A model generated the notes under the pieces. It did not search any database and was not told the origin of the DNA. It was given only the letters and a program-made list of their open reading frames with translations. Below, one piece after another: positions 11,282-23,935 of a stretch of 64,000 nt of DNA (its first letter is position 1; each line of letters begins with the position of its first letter). The position numbers were made by a program, and so were the translations under genes. Source of the DNA: Hydractinia symbiolongicarpus (Eukaryota > Cnidaria > Hydrozoa > Anthoathecata > Hydractiniidae); NCBI RefSeq assembly GCF_029227915.1, contig NC_079882.1:19659001-19723000 (forward strand), in the 5' to 3' direction.

Positions 11282-14200
11282 TCATACTCCAGCATCCTCA
11301 TCTAGTTCCACAATTGTGAAATACTTATGATGACCATCCCAGCAGCTCCACTTTTCGTCACACTGAACATAAAAATATTGCTGGTTGGTTTTATTCCAAC
11401 GGATTCTCAAGTCATGTTGATGGTTATTAGCAAGAGACGACGACTTGTAGATATCCTGGCCACCCTTACATTGTAAAACTTCTTGCGGAGTAAGCTCAAC
11501 AATATGGGTATGCTGAGTTGTCTTTGTTGATCTTGATGCGCCCATCGTTAATTCCGTATCATTCGAATCTTTCGTTTTCTCGATTTCGCTACTTGACCAT
11601 TTCATGTGCTCTAAATCATTCATAACCACATCTCTTAAAGCGTTCAATTCTTTCCAAACAGACGAGCCTTCGCCATGCACGGGAAAAATTGGGTAGCGTT
11701 GTCTGAGGACACCAACATCTGTAATGTAGGGCAAAAACACGTGAGTTCCAGACGCTCGCACCTTTCTAGACACGCCCTTTTGATCCAACACACAGGTCAA
11801 TCCTCTTGATGTATCAGCACCAGTTCGTCCAACATGTCCACCAGCATAAAATTCATTCGGAGTGATATAATACAGCTTACTTGTGGTGCCATTCAGTTCT
11901 TTTTTCGCGCCCTGCTTACAATCCCCAAAACGTCCATTTGCTTGAGCAATGGTGCGCGATTTTGTATGATCGCCATGATACTTTAATTTGTAGGGGTTCC
12001 ACTTTGATAGAGGCGTGAGGTAAATCAGTTCTAATGGTATCGCATATGACCACTTTTGTTCCAGATCATAACAAGTATCCTTTTTCCACTTGTTTTTGCA
12101 CTTTCTTATTTTCACGCCGGCAACTTTTGGTTGCGTATTCATAGCAGCGAAGAGGAAATCATCTGAGTATCCACGATGGATGTTTGCCGTTCCCATGGCG
12201 TCTCTACCAGCCACACGATACCATCTATGATACCTTGAAACATCTTTTTTTGTCATGTTATCGTTCATAACATCTGTGTCTAATCCTTCATCGTTCAACT
12301 TAGCTACATGGAAAAGAGGAATATTATCAGAAATGGCCTTATTTGGATTGTCCCAATTACATTAGGCTTTATTTATTCCGAGTAACTTCCGCTACGCCTT
12401 GTTTTATGAGCATATACGTTATAGGCATATTATAACCACCATGGTCCATGGGAGAATATGCAAGCCTATATTATGACAGGCTATTTTTGCTGCATTCAAA
12501 TCTATGAATTATAAACATAGCGGTCATGTAAAAAATACTTTATGCTTGTTTTCGGACATTTTATGTTTACCAATATTCACGTGCATGACATTTGACGATA
12601 TTTTTTACCATTTCCTTTTGCAAAGATTTTATTAATCAAGTATAATTTTATCTGTTTATAGTTGAAAATGTAGTCTGGTCCCTTTTCTCTCTACCTGTAA
12701 CTTACCTTATCAGCCTTTGAAACGCCGGCCCTAAGTCGGCGTTATTTTTGCGACCGGCGGAATAAGGGTCGGCGTTAAATGGGACGAGCCTTAAAAGGCC
12801 ATTTTTTAAAAGAAAATGAAAAAACAGCGTTGATTTATAAAATGTTCTATTTTTTTTTAACTCGACTTAATAACAAAAATGGAAGACCCACTAGCATTTT
12901 TATCTATTAGTGACCGGGTTAATGAATTTTTGTTTTCATAAGAAACTTAGTGACCGACTTAGCACACTGTTCTTAACTGTAGAAACCATGCTTTTAAACA
13001 ATTTTTAACTATTGAAAATTTTTGTGTTTCCACATGACGGCCTTTTAACGCCGTCCTTAAATCTTCTTCATTAGGGCCGGCGTAAGTAAGGGCTAAGCAG
13101 TAAATTTGGGCTGGCGTTGTAAGAGTCGATTAGGTAACCTCTCTAAAATTAAGGTGTCGGCGAACTTAGGATAATGTTTCTAATTTTCCAAAGTTAAATT
13201 TCCAGATTTTGTGAATATTTGGATTCTCAAATGTGTTTTTCCGATATTTCAAAGCAAAATGTGTTGGGTATGTTAGGCAGCCTCGTCCCCAGGGATTCCA
13301 GCCCTTTTTTGACATCAAATGTCGGCGTCAACAAACTCGTAAGCGCTAGCGGCTTGGACATCAAACCTTTTTGGAGGATGGTCTGTTATGTGAAATTTTA
13401 ACAATGAAAAGAAATTTAGCCAAACCTTGATAATTATCTTTCCCTGGAATTTCTTCCATAAGTTCATCTAGGAAACCTCTTTGCGATACGGGTCGCTCGT
13501 AAAAATTTTTCTCGTCTTTTACATTGAATTGAAATCTCGCAGCTCTTGAATGCATATGTCGATAAATGTTATACCCGCTCATCATTCTAGAGCTCAAATC
13601 TTCCACCACACGTAACCGTCTCAACGGAACATCTTTTTTGAGCGGGTGACATAAGATGCGATAGTTCCATTGAGAGAAAACTGGCACAGATTCATTTAAT
13701 AATCCAATGATCTTTGTTGGTAGAAAAGAGAGGTTCTCGAGCAAGCTTTTGGTTCCGGTGTACGACACAAATCTTGACTTCTCATGAAGCTCCATCCAAG
13801 TTGCTGCATCAACAAAATGTCGATCACTTGTGAATGGTTCTTCAATTTTTTGGCCAGAAGTTGTCCACGAGCCTTCCAGATAACACAAAGTTGGTTTAAA
13901 ATACTTTCTGTAATCCCTTTTGGAATGATCCTGATCTCTCCATGCTTTGAACCATTCTCTCATTTCTGTGATCTGTTCATCAATGGTAGGCTTTTTCGTG
14001 ACCTCAGGGGGAACATCAGGGAACGGAACTTCTTCTGTGGCACCATACGTTTTGTCGCTTCGGTGAGGCATTTTCAGACTGTAATCATTATGGCGAGTTT
14101 TAAATTCGATGCCGTTCAAGACAGCAGTAAACTCCCCCATCCCTACAGTGCGAATGTTGTTAGCATGATCGTGTATGGCGGCAGCGGAGTACCCGGTGTG

Positions 14201-14446
14201 TGTCTCCGTGAAATAATTCTTGGCACCACCTCTTCTTTGACGGACTAGCTTCAATCCACTTTGACCTTCGGAGCGGACTCTTTGTTCCACAAAGAACTGC
14301 TGCAACATGACTTGTTGCGTCAATGCGGTCAAGTGATTTTTTAGATATTTCATGGCATTTTCGGCATCCTTGAATGGTGTCTCGATATTTGCAACAGTTG
14401 TGTGCACGAAAAACAGAAGAGTTAGGAACGTAAAGTAGAAAGACAT
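11282..14446 (-). CDS. secreted protein of unknown family, 680 residues
   Basis: Two large exons on the minus strand: 14446-13426 and 12303-11282. The 1.1-kb intron has a CAAG|GTTTGG donor and a CATGTAG acceptor. Phase 1 joins the frames exactly, giving 680 residues plus stop. The N-terminus is a clear signal peptide (MSFYFTFLTLLFFVHTTVA). A furin-type RQRR site sits at about residues 69-72, so a short propeptide may be removed. Six N-glycosylation sequons (NLS, NES, NMT, NGT, NDT, NKT) and nine cysteines, seven of them in exon 2, fit an extracellular protein. No transmembrane segment is seen after the signal. An acceptor-like TTTTAG directly precedes the ATG, so a 5' UTR intron or trans-splice site is possible. 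I do not recognise the family and assign no function. A minus-strand AATAAA lies 117 bases after the stop. Confidence 0.88.
12719..13111. repeat. GC-rich GGCCGGCG repeat in the intron
   Basis: Two clusters in the intron of the secreted-protein gene (about 12719-12790 and 13030-13111) share CGCCGGCCCT / GGGCCGGCG / CGGCGTTA motifs in opposite orientation. They stand out from the AT-rich surroundings. This is probably a foldback-type MITE; ends were not resolved. Confidence 0.5.
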
Positions 14447-14743
14447 CTAAAATGAACAAAGAAAAAAAAGGGTTACGTTATGGAAGAAATGTTTGCGGGA
14501 AGACACATTTGTGGAATATATATTTGCGGTATTTACTTTTGCTATTTTGTACCCTATTCACAAAATTAAATTCCACAAAATTGGATTATCAAGAGCAAGT
14601 CGCAAAAATAAACCTCTGCGTAAAATTTGATCACTTCAAATTAAGTTGTTCAATTTTATAAAAATATGCAAGAAGATTTGAATTTTTTGGAGACGTAATA
14701 TACTTTACATAATTTTTAAAAAAAATAAGATTTCTCCCTAGGG

Positions 14744-15076
14744 GTTGTTTATATGAGAGACGGAATAGGACTTTGCCAACAGGATTTTGACCCGTCTTTA
14801 TATGGAAAAACGTTTTTCGGGATGTATTTTTTCTTTTAATTGAGATATGCAGATGTTAATTCGCTTGTTCGGTGTATTTATAGAGAAAGCGTTCCGTTTA
14901 AGGCAGAACCCGCTTAGCCGAGACAGAAAGAAATTGTTCCGGGATAAATATCTTCCATATAAGTACAAATTGATTTTAAGTACAATTATAGATGGTTGCG
15001 GAACGACGGAACGGGACTTTTGCCAGAAAACGTCCTGCTCCGGCAATTGCCCCGTTCCGCCTCCCATATAAACAGT
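14744..15076. mobile_element. short inverted-repeat element (MITE)
   Basis: The left end reads tgtttatatgagagacggaa. The right end, complemented, reads tgtttatatgggaggcggaa. The arms differ at a few positions and enclose about 330 bp with no coding potential. Target duplication not resolved. Confidence 0.6.
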
Positions 15077-17900
15077 TACATAAACAGTCATACAAAAAAA
15101 CACACTTGTTTCCAGATCTCTTTATCGCAAAAAAAAGTTCTAAACAGGAATAGATCAGTAACTACCCTCTTCCCCAGGGTGATCAGTAACCTATTTCCCA
15201 AAAATCGCAAGATTCAAAATATAAACGTTGTTTGAACAATAAATAAGAGAAAGTGTTTATAACACCCGTTAAAGTGTAGAAGAACTTTGTCCTCAGGGCC
15301 TTTTTTTCTTTCTGGGGACGAGGATGCGTGCAGAGATTAATCTCTTTCCTCAACTTACCTTAATGGAGACCCACTACATCAAGCGTCTCTTTCGTGTGCG
15401 CATCTGCAACTACAACATGCTGCTAATAAACTCAACATTTTGTCTTTTCACACCTACACACCCTTCTTCGTTGTGTGATTTATAAAAGCCTTGTCAGATA
15501 TACGACACTTAGCGAAAAAGAAAGAGAACCAAGACCTGTTATGAACATACTATTGGGTATTTTTAGAGCTTTACCGGATTTTAACGTTATAGCACAAAAT
15601 TGCTGAAAACATTATTGGGGTTACCCTAGTAACATAAACAATACAAATAATGCTGAAGTCTTCTCTATCATCAATTTCTATTGTGGCTTTACTGCGCTTT
15701 ATTAAAAACGATACCTACATAAGTTATCAGGGAGGTGTAACCAAGGTTACATCCATCTATCTTATCAGCCACTAAAAGAGAGATTTTTATTTCAACTGAA
15801 TCTTCTGCGCGTGGGAAGGGTCTTTTTATATTGCCATGGAAAACGATTTACTAGGCTTCCCAATTTCAGCTGTAAAGAGTCTTTACATAAAATAGCTATA
15901 TTTACTTTATTGGATGCAATATTTAATTTCTTTTTATTTAGGTTAACTGTTGATTTTTCTTCTTTCAACGATCTTATTCTCGGATATTCTGAGTTTGTAC
16001 TCCGCATACATTTGCAAAAACAGCTTTTGAAAAGCTTCAAAAAACTAAAACATGACCCACCCTCCCCAGTTTAGTGTGCTTATTTCCTGAGTTTTACGAC
16101 ATATCGTCAACAAGCAGAAAAAATCAACAATCATCAAAAGAAGAAGAAACTAAACATTGCATCCAATAAAATAAATACTTTTCATTCCTTCGTTTTCCAA
16201 GATCAATCTTTGAATGTCTTTTTCTCGTATTTGACGTCAAATTAAACTCAACGTCATAATATGCCAGATCAAGTAATGTTGATATAACGCAAAAAAGTCC
16301 AACTGACTCGTTTTTAGCACTCCAAATTCTCATTCAGTGCTCCAAAGTACATTTTTGTGGAAAAACAAAACACGTTTAAACAGGATTTTTTAAGGATACA
16401 ATGAAATGAAAGTTTATTGTTCTTGAAAACCTACGTTTTCTCGAACAGCGAATACGTTCTAATCTGATGAGATTTTACTGATAACAGCATATAAAAAGCG
16501 TGTTTAGTCAAACAGAACTCGTGGTATAAATCACACAAGAAATATCAAAAGTACTTTTAGTCACACACTAAAAAATCAAAGCTAAAAATTGCGTAAAAAA
16601 CCAACTACTACCAGAATTTATTAAATACCTAGGCTACACATTATTGTTAAAGTTTATAACATTATACAGTTTGGAATCCTTCCGTATTGTGTTCTATTAA
16701 CCAGACAGCCTGGGGACGAGCTAAGTTAGATTGTTGTAACAAAAATAGACGGCAGGAACATGATAGTCAGATCTTTCAATAAGCGGTGGCGCCAATAAGA
16801 GAAAAAACCCTGGGAACGAGATTTCAACCAAACTGCTAAACATAACGTTTAGATATGGTTAAATGGGCATTTTCAACTTTTCAGATTCGCTGTGAATTTT
16901 TTCATCTGTTATGAACACACGTGCGAAATTTTAATTTTAACAAATATTATAAACGAGCCTCAGATTTTGCCTAAAAAATAAAAATAAAGTAAGGAGAGTT
17001 TAAGGCTCAAATCATTGTTTTTAAAACTAAGAACAACTCGAGTCTGAATTTTCCTCATAAAATAAGAAAATCCAGGATATGAATTCTCTTACAACTTCAA
17101 AATTCTTTTTACTTGTTTCCTTTTCTCAGCTAAATAACTGCAAAATAGTTGCTCAATTCTTTATAAACACAATTACAGGGATGCATCAACAACAAAAAAC
17201 ACCCAATTTTCTCATATGAACACTTTAATTTGACAGAAATGTGGCTAAATTCTGAGAGTTGTGTTCTAACTATTTATTAAGATCAAAATAAGAACATATC
17301 AGGCTGGAAAAGGCTCGAAATATAAGAACAGCCAACCTCATGTCAGATTTTACTGGTTTTCACTAAAAAGCGTGTAACCAGTATACACCTTCCTTCCCTT
17401 TTATTTTTTATTTCGCTGCAAGCCTTCCCAGTTTGTGACTTTAAAATTGACGATTATTTTACCATACTTGGCTAGTCGCATATGAAGTAATATTTATCAC
17501 CAAACACCAAAGCTTAACAACGTACAAACACAAGCACAGCACCTTTTACTGTGACAGCAGCGAACTGTTAGAAAGTGCACCGCCGTTGATGTGCAAATAC
17601 GTTTGAAAACATTGAATGCAGTGTTTAATAAATCTATATTTAGTCAATGCAAGGAACATGTGAACATTTTTACCGTTGATAACTTTGCTGAGCTTTTCTG
17701 TTTGCTCTTGGTAGACAGAGTTTCTTTACAAAGAAAAAAAATTTGACTTGCTACCCTAGTATTAACAGGCGTTTGTTTTGTGGAGAATAACTATTAATAG
17801 TTACATCTGCTATCGAAGTGATAGTATATGAAACAGAATGTAAGATCGAAACAGGAAATCGAAACACGAAGCATGGCTGTTTCAGCGCGGAAAGTAAGAC

Positions 17901-17948
17901 TGCGCATGCGCTGGTTGCTTAAGCACGTTGCGGCCGCAAAATGGCGGC
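17901..17948 (+). promoter_or_regulatory. NRF1-like and YY1-like core promoter motifs
   Basis: TGCGCATGCGC (17901-17911) is the palindromic NRF1 site. AAAATGGCGGC (17938-17948) matches the YY1 site often found at the transcription or translation start of animal housekeeping genes. They lie 26 bp apart in a local GC-rich, CpG-containing island. The ATG at 17941 opens only an 11-codon frame, MAAGNKNSFDK. No gene could be attached with confidence. It could instead serve a 5' UTR exon of the secreted-protein gene on the minus strand. Confidence 0.45.
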
Positions 17949-18024
17949 CGGGAATAAAAACAGTTTCGATAAATAAGTAGATACACTTTTCATATCCTTA
18001 TTTTACTCATTAAATCAATTTCAG

Positions 18025-18126
18025 CGGATTTGCTTTAGTTTTTCAAATTTATTGAAGCCGTTGGCGGGCAATGGTGTGCATCACATCATAGACGAGCTAG
18101 AAGAAGATTGGGCAAATTTGGTCTAA
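18025..18126 (+). other. possible small exon, unassigned
   Basis: A TTTCAG acceptor ends at 18024. The frame is then open for 33 codons to a TAA at 18124-18126 and includes LLKPLAGNGVHHIIDELEED. Composition looks protein-like compared with neighbouring noise. No partner exon in phase was found and no family is recognised. Confidence 0.25.
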
Positions 18127-19812
18127 TTTAGCCATACATTTCTTATCGAAATTGGGAAAATAAAAGTTACACTAAATCATTTTGAATTTGTGGGCAGTGT
18201 GAAATTATGTAGCTAGTGCGGCATACATTTTTAAAAAGCTAAAAGAACAATCTAACAGGTAGAGACTTGAAAAATTACTGTTTTGACAAACTTTTGGTAA
18301 AAAATTTGCCGAAAGTGTAAAAAATTCCTTTGTTTTTTGGCTTGTAATAGACTTATTGCCTAATTTATTAGTATTGTTATTTACTGGTAGGGTCAAATAT
18401 GCTGGGTATTGAAACCTAAAGGCACCATAATGATATAACTTCACTTTTAATGTAAAAAATTGCTCGTTTTTAGCCTAAATTTCTCTGCAAAATAATTGTT
18501 TGTAATACCGTACGCAATGCCTCTTTTAGATAATCTTGTGTAGCTGCTGGGCTGAATGGGTAATATATACAAAAGTGCAAAAGTGGACAAGCATGGATGA
18601 AATGGATAGCTACATACCTTAATAATACCTAGTAAGTAGGACAACCTATTGCTCCAACATTCACAAGCTAGGTAGTATTCATACGCAGAGTTCAAACAAT
18701 TTTTCTGCCACAGTTATAGGTTCTTTTTATTCTTTTTGTGATTATTTTGTTCAAACCTTTTAAGCTAGATGCTGCAATTGGGACCACCTTGTCTGGCTAA
18801 AGAAAGTTCCTAGACTAACTTTTATATGTTGTATAACTAGATGTAAAAGTCAAGGAGTTTGCTTGTGATATTTTTTGAGAAAAAAAAAAATATATATATA
18901 CAATTGATATTGTTTATATTAAAATATTTAAAAAGTAATCAATTCTTGCCTTTTTGTGTGTGTTCCATTACATTATTAAATTTGTTTTGGTGTTTTTGTT
19001 AGTTTTTTATCCTTTTATTTCACTTGTTAAAAAAAAAAACATGTATATAAAGCTAAAACGATAATCTTTTTTCGTGAAATGAAATTATACATAAATAAAA
19101 TATCAGCATAACGCAGTATTTGCCACCCCAAAGTTTTGAGATCTTATTAAATTTAGCGCCTGATTCACTAATCCGCGCTTTGTTAAATACATTAACATAA
19201 TTCATGCCACATATGAAAAAGGTCTGGAGACGAACGGAGGGGCGAGAGGCTTTTGAACACTATACATTCTTATTTCGGGAACGTGACAATTACTCTGCCA
19301 GTCGGAAAATGTCACGTGATACATTTAATCAAAATTATGCCTGTATTTTTAAACTGAAAGTGACATTCCAACCGGGAGAATTGGTTTAAAATAATTTATT
19401 TCATAAAACAAGGGAAAGTTTTTCTCCTGCTTATTTATCATACAGGACGAGTTGCTGTTTGTTGTGGAGGTTACACTGAACAGTTGACCTATATCCTACG
19501 TTAAAGAGGACGTGTAGGTGCCGATTCTTACTGCGAACTCTCTTATATACGAACAAGTGAACGCTATACCGGAAGAGACAGTAAGTGAAAGATGTTGAAT
19601 GGTTAAACTTACATAAAAGAGCGAAGTATTTGCGACGATGAATGTGGGAAAGAGATAGATGACGAAATACTTTGACGACTACGAGAACAACACACGACAA
19701 TCAAATGAAAAAATTCTAGAAAAGATAGAGATTGGAACTTCCATGCTTATTCATGGAAACTAAAAAATCGTTCGATTTGGAAGATTAGGTGCTGTCAAAC
19801 TACTGATAACAG

Positions 19813-20031
19813 AGTTTTGTGAGAGCGGTTAGATTAAGAACTGGCAAACATCAATTGAAAAAAGCTGTGCAACAATCGTATCCTATGGAGTTATCGTGTG
19901 ATTGTGTAGAACACGCAGCAGGGGTGAAGACGGCAAAGAAATTCCAGGCACTGACCGTCGAATCGAAAAACCAAAAAAAAATGCGACAGCTTCACATTCA
20001 AGACATGTTAAATGACGAGGAAAGGATGTAA
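19813..20031 (+). other. unassigned ORF, possible exon
   Basis: An AACAG acceptor ends at 19812 and the frame is open to a TAA at 20029-20031 (72 codons). The product is basic, includes RLRTGKHQLKKAV, two cysteines as CDC, and ends HIQDMLNDEERM. It resembles coding sequence in codon variety, but no family is recognised and no upstream exon was matched. It could be a fragment of a mobile element. Confidence 0.3.
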
Positions 20032-20364
20032 TTATTCTATCTTACATTTGACAATTAACGTTCTCAAAGTGGTGTTAAATGAACATAATTTATGCCGAAT
20101 GTGAAAGAGATCTGGAGACGAAAGGAGAAGCCAAAGGTTTTCCAAAGAAAAGAGAAGGACGTTTTCTTGTAATGTTTATATTTTAGTTAAAGAAGCTATT
20201 TTAACATTAAGTGAGAATTTTTTTTGTTATACCACAAGGTTCTGATAGCTTATTGCATCTGCCTTTGTAAAGGATAGGAGAACTTTTCCCAAATCAATCT
20301 TCCTGACTTGAGAGGTGAAAAAGACATTACTTTCCCTGATCAATACATTAAATAATATTTTCAG

Positions 20365-20528
20365 GACTTTTACTGCACTTTAAGAGTATGAAGCGAGAGA
20401 AATGTAGAGAAACACTGAAATTATCACACGCTTTTAAAATCCTTTCTCTGGCTAAACTCAAAAAATTACATTATTACCAGACTCTAGCCAAATCCGTGGC
20501 AGAACAATGGACGCGAGACAATGACAGG
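20365..20528 (+). other. unassigned ORF, possible internal exon
   Basis: A TTTTCAG acceptor (ends 20364) and an ACAGG|GTAATT donor (exon end 20528) bracket a fully open frame encoding a basic, probably helical segment with LSLAKLKKLHYYQTLAKSVA and EQWTRDNDR. The frame also continues past the donor to 20648. Not recognised. Confidence 0.3.
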
Positions 20529-21961
20529 GTAATTTCAAAAACGTTATTTCAAGTAAAAGCTTATCTTCTGCGAAAAGAACAAGTTGAGCTCACACAAAAG
20601 TTGTCCAGGAATCTTTATCTTTTTGAAAAAAATTTTATCGGTTTTTGAGATAGAGTTTTACTAATTATGCGAAATTATGACATCATAGATTAGATGCTGA
20701 AAAGTCAACTGCCGGTATAAATGTTAATCAGGATAACTTAGTACTAATATTCATGTATGTTCCGTATACTTAAAGGTACTGTCCGATTAAAAAACAATAT
20801 CTTTTCTTTTGTTTTATTAAGTATCAAAAATAACGAAGATTGCACTCTTAAACAACAAAGATTTATCCAATATTTAGCACCATCGTTTGTTTGTTTTGAT
20901 CTTGCTGCACTAGCCTACCATCTTCACGAACTTTCAAACGCGGCAAAAGGACTGGGTCAATTCATTATTCAGCACATTTTTGCTTGTGACGTAGTTACCT
21001 GGCTTCTTATTAGGCGAACCCCCCCGACTTGCGCATCGAACGACTAAATGTTTATTTATAATTTTTTTCCTTTGTTTAAAAAAGTTCTTTATGAAGATAG
21101 CAATGAATGAAAATAATTCGCAGGTTCTAGGATTTCAATTCGAGCCGGAAAGAACAGCGAATGATGAGCTAGTTCCGACTTTTCAAGACGTAGACGAACA
21201 TAACATTGGAAACCTTGTTGCTCCTACTCCTAAATGTGAGAGGATGCCCTCTGAAGTGTAGAATGTTTTTGCTGTCACGAGACAGACTCTCAGTCTTTTT
21301 CAGGAATATTTGAGTAGGTGTGCGATGATTCGCACGTGTAAATCAAGTAACGCGTGCGATGTAAAACGCACGTGCAAAGAATGTTACGCCTGCGATACGG
21401 GCTCCGAGGTTATTTTTGTTGCGCATTCATTTTGCGGTAGAAAAGTGGGGGACGTTTTAAATCGTGAACCCCAAACACGATGATCGAGCGTCTCTACTGG
21501 TATAGCGACTCTCTCAATCTTAACTTCCTTTTCTACATGTCCGAAATAGTATGCATGACTATACTGTCATTTTTATATTTATTGTTTATTTTTCACAAGC
21601 AAATAGGCAAAAATATGCTTTGTTTTCAAATAAAAAAAAATCTTTATCCACGTGGCTTAAATAAAACTTCAAAATTCATTCAAAAAGTTCAGCTACACTT
21701 TAACAAAATTTTTACAGAAAAAAATTTATACCGCCCGCAGGGGCGGATCTAGGGTTAGGCAGCCTAGGCAATTGCCTAAGCCTAGTTTTGTGAACTAGAA
21801 AAAAAATTCTCTATAGATAGAATAATCTATAACAAAAACTAAATTATTTTTATCAATTTATTTTTGGCATCCGCCGATTTCGACTATGACGATGCGCGGC
21901 GTGCGTGTTTTATTTTACTCAAATAAGCAAACCCGGGGCGATCTTAGGCAAAATGTCTATT

Positions 21962-22140
21962 CGCCTAAAACGTCCGCGGGTTTTAAAGTTCCGAATGAAT
22001 GAAAATCACAGATGGAAGAAAAAACGCCTAAAACGTCCGCGGGTTTTCAAGTTCCAATGAATGAAATTCTGGAATGTGAAGAAAAAACGCCTAAAACGTC
22101 CGTGGGTTTTAAAGTTTAAACGCCTAAAACGACCACGGGT
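21962..22140. repeat. 63-bp tandem repeat with CGCCTAAAACGTCC core
   Basis: The core CGCCTAAAACGTCCGCGGGT recurs at 21962, 22025 and 22088 (period exactly 63 bp) and again, diverged, at 22121. It lies close to the left end of the innermost transposon, where subterminal transposase-binding repeats would be expected. Confidence 0.85.
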
Positions 22141-23394
22141 ACGGTTACATGGAGTGGATGTTTCTTTTTCAACATGGTTTACCTGGATCAGGTCCAATTG
22201 CAGGGAGCACTTCAAATGTCTAGAATATTAAAGCAATTGTATGCCACCTAAGTTAAATAAAGAAGTTTTGAATTTGGAAACCTTTTCAGATATTGAAAGG
22301 ATTGGAAATGCTGGAGAGAAGTATTTTGGCCACGTGTGCCGTGTTGTTGTCTCAAACCAAACCTTTATCTTCCTCTGCAAGAGACAATAAATTCAGTAAT
22401 ACTTGAAATATTTTAGTTTTAGCTGCTCCTGAATTTTAGGCACTTTTGTGTCAAGAACTATTCTTAAAAGTGGTAAACCACCAGATGTTCTTACAAAACG
22501 TGTAATTTAAATTTTTTTCTTATCAAAACAAAAGGTTTTAACTTGGCCTTGATCAAATGCATTGTTTATAAACATAAAAGCCCAATGCTAAACGAGATAG
22601 CTAACTGAGGCAATTTATGTCAACACTGTCTTGGCGGTCGAGAGATGTTTTGATGTGTATGTTAAATTCGGTATAGAGTATTACTAGCTACCTGTATGTG
22701 TATTAGTTGGAATTTTGTTAGTTTTTTTTCTTTAACGTCTTAAGGGTCACTGGCTTCGTGTAGGCTTTGTGTAGCCGTTTATGCAACTGTGTATCTTTGT
22801 TTCTGTTAGGGAGAGAATACATTCTTGTAAGATAACTAAGGGACAGCTCTTTCATGAACGCAAAAGTCCAAGCTAAATGTTAATAGATCTGCAGATCCCC
22901 TTTCCCTCCCCTAAACATCAAATCAGAAAAGGTAATCTTTGAATGTTGTCAGTCCTTGAAACCATAAGCACTCGGCCATGTGTCCCTGCTAAGCAGGTAG
23001 ACACTAAAAGTTATTAATACTTTCTGTTCTCTAAGAAATCGATGTATACAGTATGAGATATAATTAAACGGCAAAGGATTCTACCTCGTCCCACCGCCAA
23101 ATTTATACGCTTAGCATATACTTTTTTATTGTGATTGTCCCTAAGAACTTTGACTTTGTGGGAACTTTTAAACAGTGCATTTTATATGCAACATCCCACT
23201 GCTCATTTTAAAACTTTTAAGAACACGAGAAGATCTCTTTGACTTTCCCATGTTACTTTTAATTGTAATAAAATTGCTAAAAACAAAAGAATGAAGCAAT
23301 ACCTAATCTAAGAATAGTCCAAGTTTGTTTTATAATATTTCTTATTCTCATCTTGCTGAGCAATACAACGTATATAATTTTGTTTTAGGATAAG

Positions 23395-23935
23395 ATATTT
23401 TGATGTCACCCTGGTACCTAAGATGAATATTCTTCTAACAACGAAAATCACCATCAATTAAAAGAACACAGATTTGTTAATCCTTATAATATTGGAAAAC
23501 TGTAAACAATGGATATATATCTGGTATAATCCACAAAGTTGTGTTTCATAAGAGGAACTAAGAAGGTGAAAAAAATCAATCAAAATAACTTGTATTTTGA
23601 TGTCACCCTGGTACCTATGATGAATATTCAAGTAAATAACACAGAAGATTTGTTCTGAATCCTTATAATATTGGAAAACTGTAAACAATAGATATATATC
23701 TGGTATAATCCACAAAGTTGTGTTTCATAAGAGGAACTAAGAAGGTGAAAAAAATCAATCAAAATAACTTGTATTTTGATGTCACCCTGGTACCTATGAT
23801 GAATATTCAAGTAAATAACACAGAAGATTTGTTCTGAATCCTTATAATATTGGAAAACTGTAAACAATGGATATATATCTGGTATAATCCACAAAGTTGG
23901 TGAAAAAAATCAATCAAAATAACTTGTGAATATTC
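23395..23935. repeat. about 179-bp tandem repeat, three copies plus a partial
   Basis: The block GATGTCACCCTGGTACCTA recurs at 23402, 23599 and 23778. The last two units are nearly identical with a period of 179 bp; the first has an insertion and the last is truncated after CACAAAGTT. It lies inside the innermost transposon. Confidence 0.9.

Larger units (their letters stand above)
14447..20769. other. 6.3-kb stretch with repeats and unassigned ORFs
   Basis: No complete gene can be built here. It holds a MITE at 14744-15076, several dispersed CCTGGGGACGAG motifs (15315, 16710, 16809), an NRF1/YY1-like promoter signature at about 17901-17948, a possible small exon at 18025-18126, two unassigned ORFs (19813-20031, 20365-20528), and a short duplicated segment (about 19195-19260 versus 20085-20140, both with CTGGAGACGA). 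One or more low-expression or lineage-specific genes could be hidden here. Confidence 0.5.

Noticed and set aside
13784-14248. 154-codon plus-strand frame
   Set aside because: Antisense shadow of exon 1 of the secreted-protein gene.
14160-14459. 99-codon minus-strand frame overlapping the signal-peptide start
   Set aside because: Out-of-frame shadow of the secreted-protein exon; the signal-peptide frame is far better.
22006-22215. Minus-strand frame with RGRFRR repeats
   Set aside because: Translation of the 63-bp tandem repeat.
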